From an uncultured Christensenellaceae bacterium (GTDB lineage Bacteria; Bacillota; Clostridia; Christensenellales; UBA3700), in contig CABKMX010000047.1 in NCBI GenBank assembly GCA_902373595.1, positions 1-7,638 on the forward strand: a stretch of 7,638 nt of DNA, read 5' to 3'. Under the pieces are notes generated by a model. The model was given only the letters and a program-made list of their open reading frames with translations, ran no database searches and had not been told where the DNA came from. Positions 6,391 to 7,638 of this stretch are shown piece by piece. Made by a program: the position numbers and the translations under genes. The first letter of the stretch is position 1; the number at the start of each line of letters is the position of its first letter.

Positions 6391-6419
6391 GGACAGAACG
6401 TCTCCGCGCGTGTTATAAT
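6390..6419 (+). promoter_or_regulatory. Strong sigma-A-type promoter of the GH3 gene, with extended -10
   Basis: TGGACA (6390-6395, 5/6 to the -35 consensus) and a perfect TATAAT (6414-6419) are 18 bases apart, and TG at 6411-6412 gives the extended -10 form TGNTATAAT. The start would fall near 6426. The -35 box abuts the T-run of the preceding terminator. Confidence 0.75.
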
Positions 6420-6438
6420 AAAACCATAAAATCAAAAT

Positions 6439-6460
6439 GCCCCAAAGGGCGAGGTGGAGG
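6439..6460 (+). promoter_or_regulatory. Leader hairpin and ribosome binding site of the GH3 gene
   Basis: GCCC and GGGC (6439-6442, 6447-6450) form a small hairpin with a CAAA loop. It is followed at once by two overlapping SD choices: GAGGTG (6451-6456), seven bases from the ATG, and GGAGG (6456-6460), three bases away. An in-frame upstream ATG at 6437 would add nine residues, but it has no SD, so 6464 is preferred. Confidence 0.6.
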
Positions 6461-6463
6461 ATT

Positions 6464-7638
6464 ATGAAGCATCCCGAAATCGTCTCCAAGATGACTTTGG
6501 ACGAAAAGGCGGACATCGTCTGCGGAAAAGATTATTGGACCACGAAGCCGTTCGAAAAGTACGGCTTGCCGTCGATTATGCTGACCGACGGGCCTCACGG
6601 TCTGCGCAAGAAGAACGACAAAAAAGACAAGAAGGACAAAAAGAAGAAGAGCGCTCCGCTCGGCAACTCCGTGCCGGCGACTTGCATGCCCCCGGCGGCG
6701 ACGGTCGCCTGCTCGTGGGACCCCGAGGTCGCGTTCAAGATGGGCAGCGCGATTGCGGACGAGTGTATTCGCGAAAAGGTATCCGTGCTGCTCGGTCCCG
6801 GTGCCAACATCAAGCGTTCGCCGCTGTGCGGCCGCAACTTCGAATACTACTCCGAAGACCCCTATCTTGCGGGCAAGTGCGCCGCGGCATTCATAAACGG
6901 CGTTCAGTCCAAGGGCGTCGGCACGTCGCTCAAACACTTCGCGGTCAACTCGCAGGAGGCGTTCCGCATGATCGTCAACGAGTGCGCCGACGAGCGTACG
7001 TTGCGCGAAGTCTATCTCACTCAATACGAGATTGCGGTCAAAGAGGCTCAGCCCTGGACGATTATGAATGCGTACAACCGCCTCAACGGCGAGTATTGCT
7101 CGCAGAACGAGTGGCTGCAAAAGAAGGTGCTCCGCGACGAATGGGGCTTCCAAGGTCTCGTCGTCACCGACTGGGGCGCGAGCGTGGACAGGGTGCCCGG
7201 CGTCAAGGCGGGGACCGACCTCGAGATGCCCTCGTCGGGCAAGTACAATCAGCCCAAGATCAAGGCGGCGATCGCCGACGGCTCGCTCAAACAGGAGGAG
7301 CTGGACGAAGTGGTCGACCGCATCGTCGATCTCGTGCTCAAATCCAAGGCGACGCTCGAGAACGCCAAGGACGAGTGCGACTATGAGCGCAATCACAAAG
7401 TCGCTCAAGAGGCGGCGGAAAGCTCGATGATCTTGATGAAGAACGACGACAAGATCTTGCCCGTGTCCAAGGACAAGTCAATCGCCGTCATCGGGCAAAT
7501 GGCGAAGGAACCGCGCTATCAGGGCGCCGGTTCGAGCATCATCAACGCAATCAAACTTGACAACGCTTGGGACGCGCTGTGTGCGCTCGGCTACAAAGCG
7601 GAATATGCGCAAGGCTACGTCAAGGGCGTGGACAAGGT
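6464..7638 (+). CDS. Glycoside hydrolase family 3 beta-glucosidase-like enzyme, 3' end outside the window
   Basis: The visible 391 residues are the N-terminal (beta/alpha)8-type domain and the start of the second domain of a GH3 enzyme. TDGPHG (41-46), GRNFEYYSEDPYLAG (123-137), SLKHF (155-159) and LVVTDWGA (232-239) match family positions. D236 in TDWG is the expected catalytic nucleophile; D42, R124, K157 and H158 fit substrate-binding positions. The acid/base residue usually lies further downstream and cannot be checked here. No signal peptide is present, so the enzyme is probably cytoplasmic and acts on imported glycosides, releasing terminal beta-linked sugars. Beta-glucosidase is the best guess; beta-xylosidase or another GH3 activity is possible. 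Residues 49-62 form an unusual Lys/Asp-rich insert in the loop after D42. The gene has its own promoter and is separated from the HAD gene by a terminator. Confidence 0.92.
   Translation, partial: MKHPEIVSKMTLDEKADIVCGKDYWTTKPFEKYGLPSIMLTDGPHGLRKKNDKKDKKDKKKKSAPLGNSVPATCMPPAATVACSWDPEVAFKMGSAIADECIREKVSVLLGPGANIKRSPLCGRNFEYYSEDPYLAGKCAAAFINGVQSKGVGTSLKHFAVNSQEAFRMIVNECADERTLREVYLTQYEIAVKEAQPWTIMNAYNRLNGEYCSQNEWLQKKVLRDEWGFQGLVVTDWGASVDRVPGVKAGTDLEMPSSGKYNQPKIKAAIADGSLKQEELDEVVDRIVDLVLKSKATLENAKDECDYERNHKVAQEAAESSMILMKNDDKILPVSKDKSIAVIGQMAKEPRYQGAGSSIINAIKLDNAWDALCALGYKAEYAQGYVKGVDK
6608..6649 (+). repeat. Low-complexity purine tract encoding a Lys/Asp-rich insert in GH3
   Basis: Fourteen codons, almost all AAA/AAG or GAC/AAC, encode residues 49-62 of the GH3 enzyme (K, D and one N only). 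The tract is far more A-rich than the surrounding gene and looks like a repeat expansion of AAG and GAC units. Confidence 0.75.

Noticed and set aside
6273..6467. A 64-codon plus-strand frame from ATG 6273 through the terminator and GH3 promoter
   Set aside because: No SD sits before ATG 6273, and the frame reads through a terminator stem and a promoter. Only its first part, joined by a one-base correction to the ATG at 6253, makes sense as a lipoprotein signal remnant.
6413..7408. Long minus-strand open frame (331 codons) opposite the GH3 gene
   Set aside because: The plus strand carries unmistakable GH3 motifs. The antisense translation has no recognisable motif and starts with no SD, so it is a shadow frame.

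Overview
The window looks like a sugar-uptake and glycoside-degradation locus from a bacterium. Strong Shine-Dalgarno (SD) sequences, housekeeping-sigma-type -35/-10 boxes, intrinsic terminators, GC-rich genes with AT-rich gaps, and GPH-type sugar transporters beside a GH3 glycosidase suggest a Bacillota/Clostridia relative, possibly a gut or other fibre-degrading lineage. That placement is inferred from style and gene content, not from a marker gene.

Left arm (1-3139, minus strand): a two-gene operon. A GPH/MelB-like major facilitator transporter of 909 residues (410-3139) carries an unusual cytoplasmic tail of about 440 residues. It overlaps by 11 bases the start of a lipoprotein gene (1-420) that runs off the left edge.

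Centre (3140-3563): a 424-base divergent promoter region. It holds one recognisable promoter facing each way, several inverted repeats that could be operators, and no gene I can support.

Right arm (3564-7638, plus strand): a second GPH-like transporter (3564-5318), a short hairpin terminator or attenuator, and a HAD-superfamily phosphatase-like protein (5366-6235). A lipoprotein gene remnant with a good SD but a broken frame (6253-6327) and a strong intrinsic terminator follow. A near-consensus promoter then drives a GH3 beta-glucosidase-like enzyme (6464 onward) that runs off the right edge.

Working model (inference): the two transporters are distant paralogues that import glycosides or oligosaccharides. 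The GH3 enzyme has no signal peptide, so it probably hydrolyses imported substrate in the cytoplasm. The HAD protein may remove phosphate from a metabolite of the pathway. The transporter plus GH3 leaders share a similar hairpin-SD-ATTATG layout, which hints at common control.

The most unusual points are the giant coiled-coil-like tail on the first transporter, replacement of both MelB cation-site aspartates in both transporters, a lysine/aspartate-rich insert near the GH3 active-site loop, and the frameshifted lipoprotein remnant.
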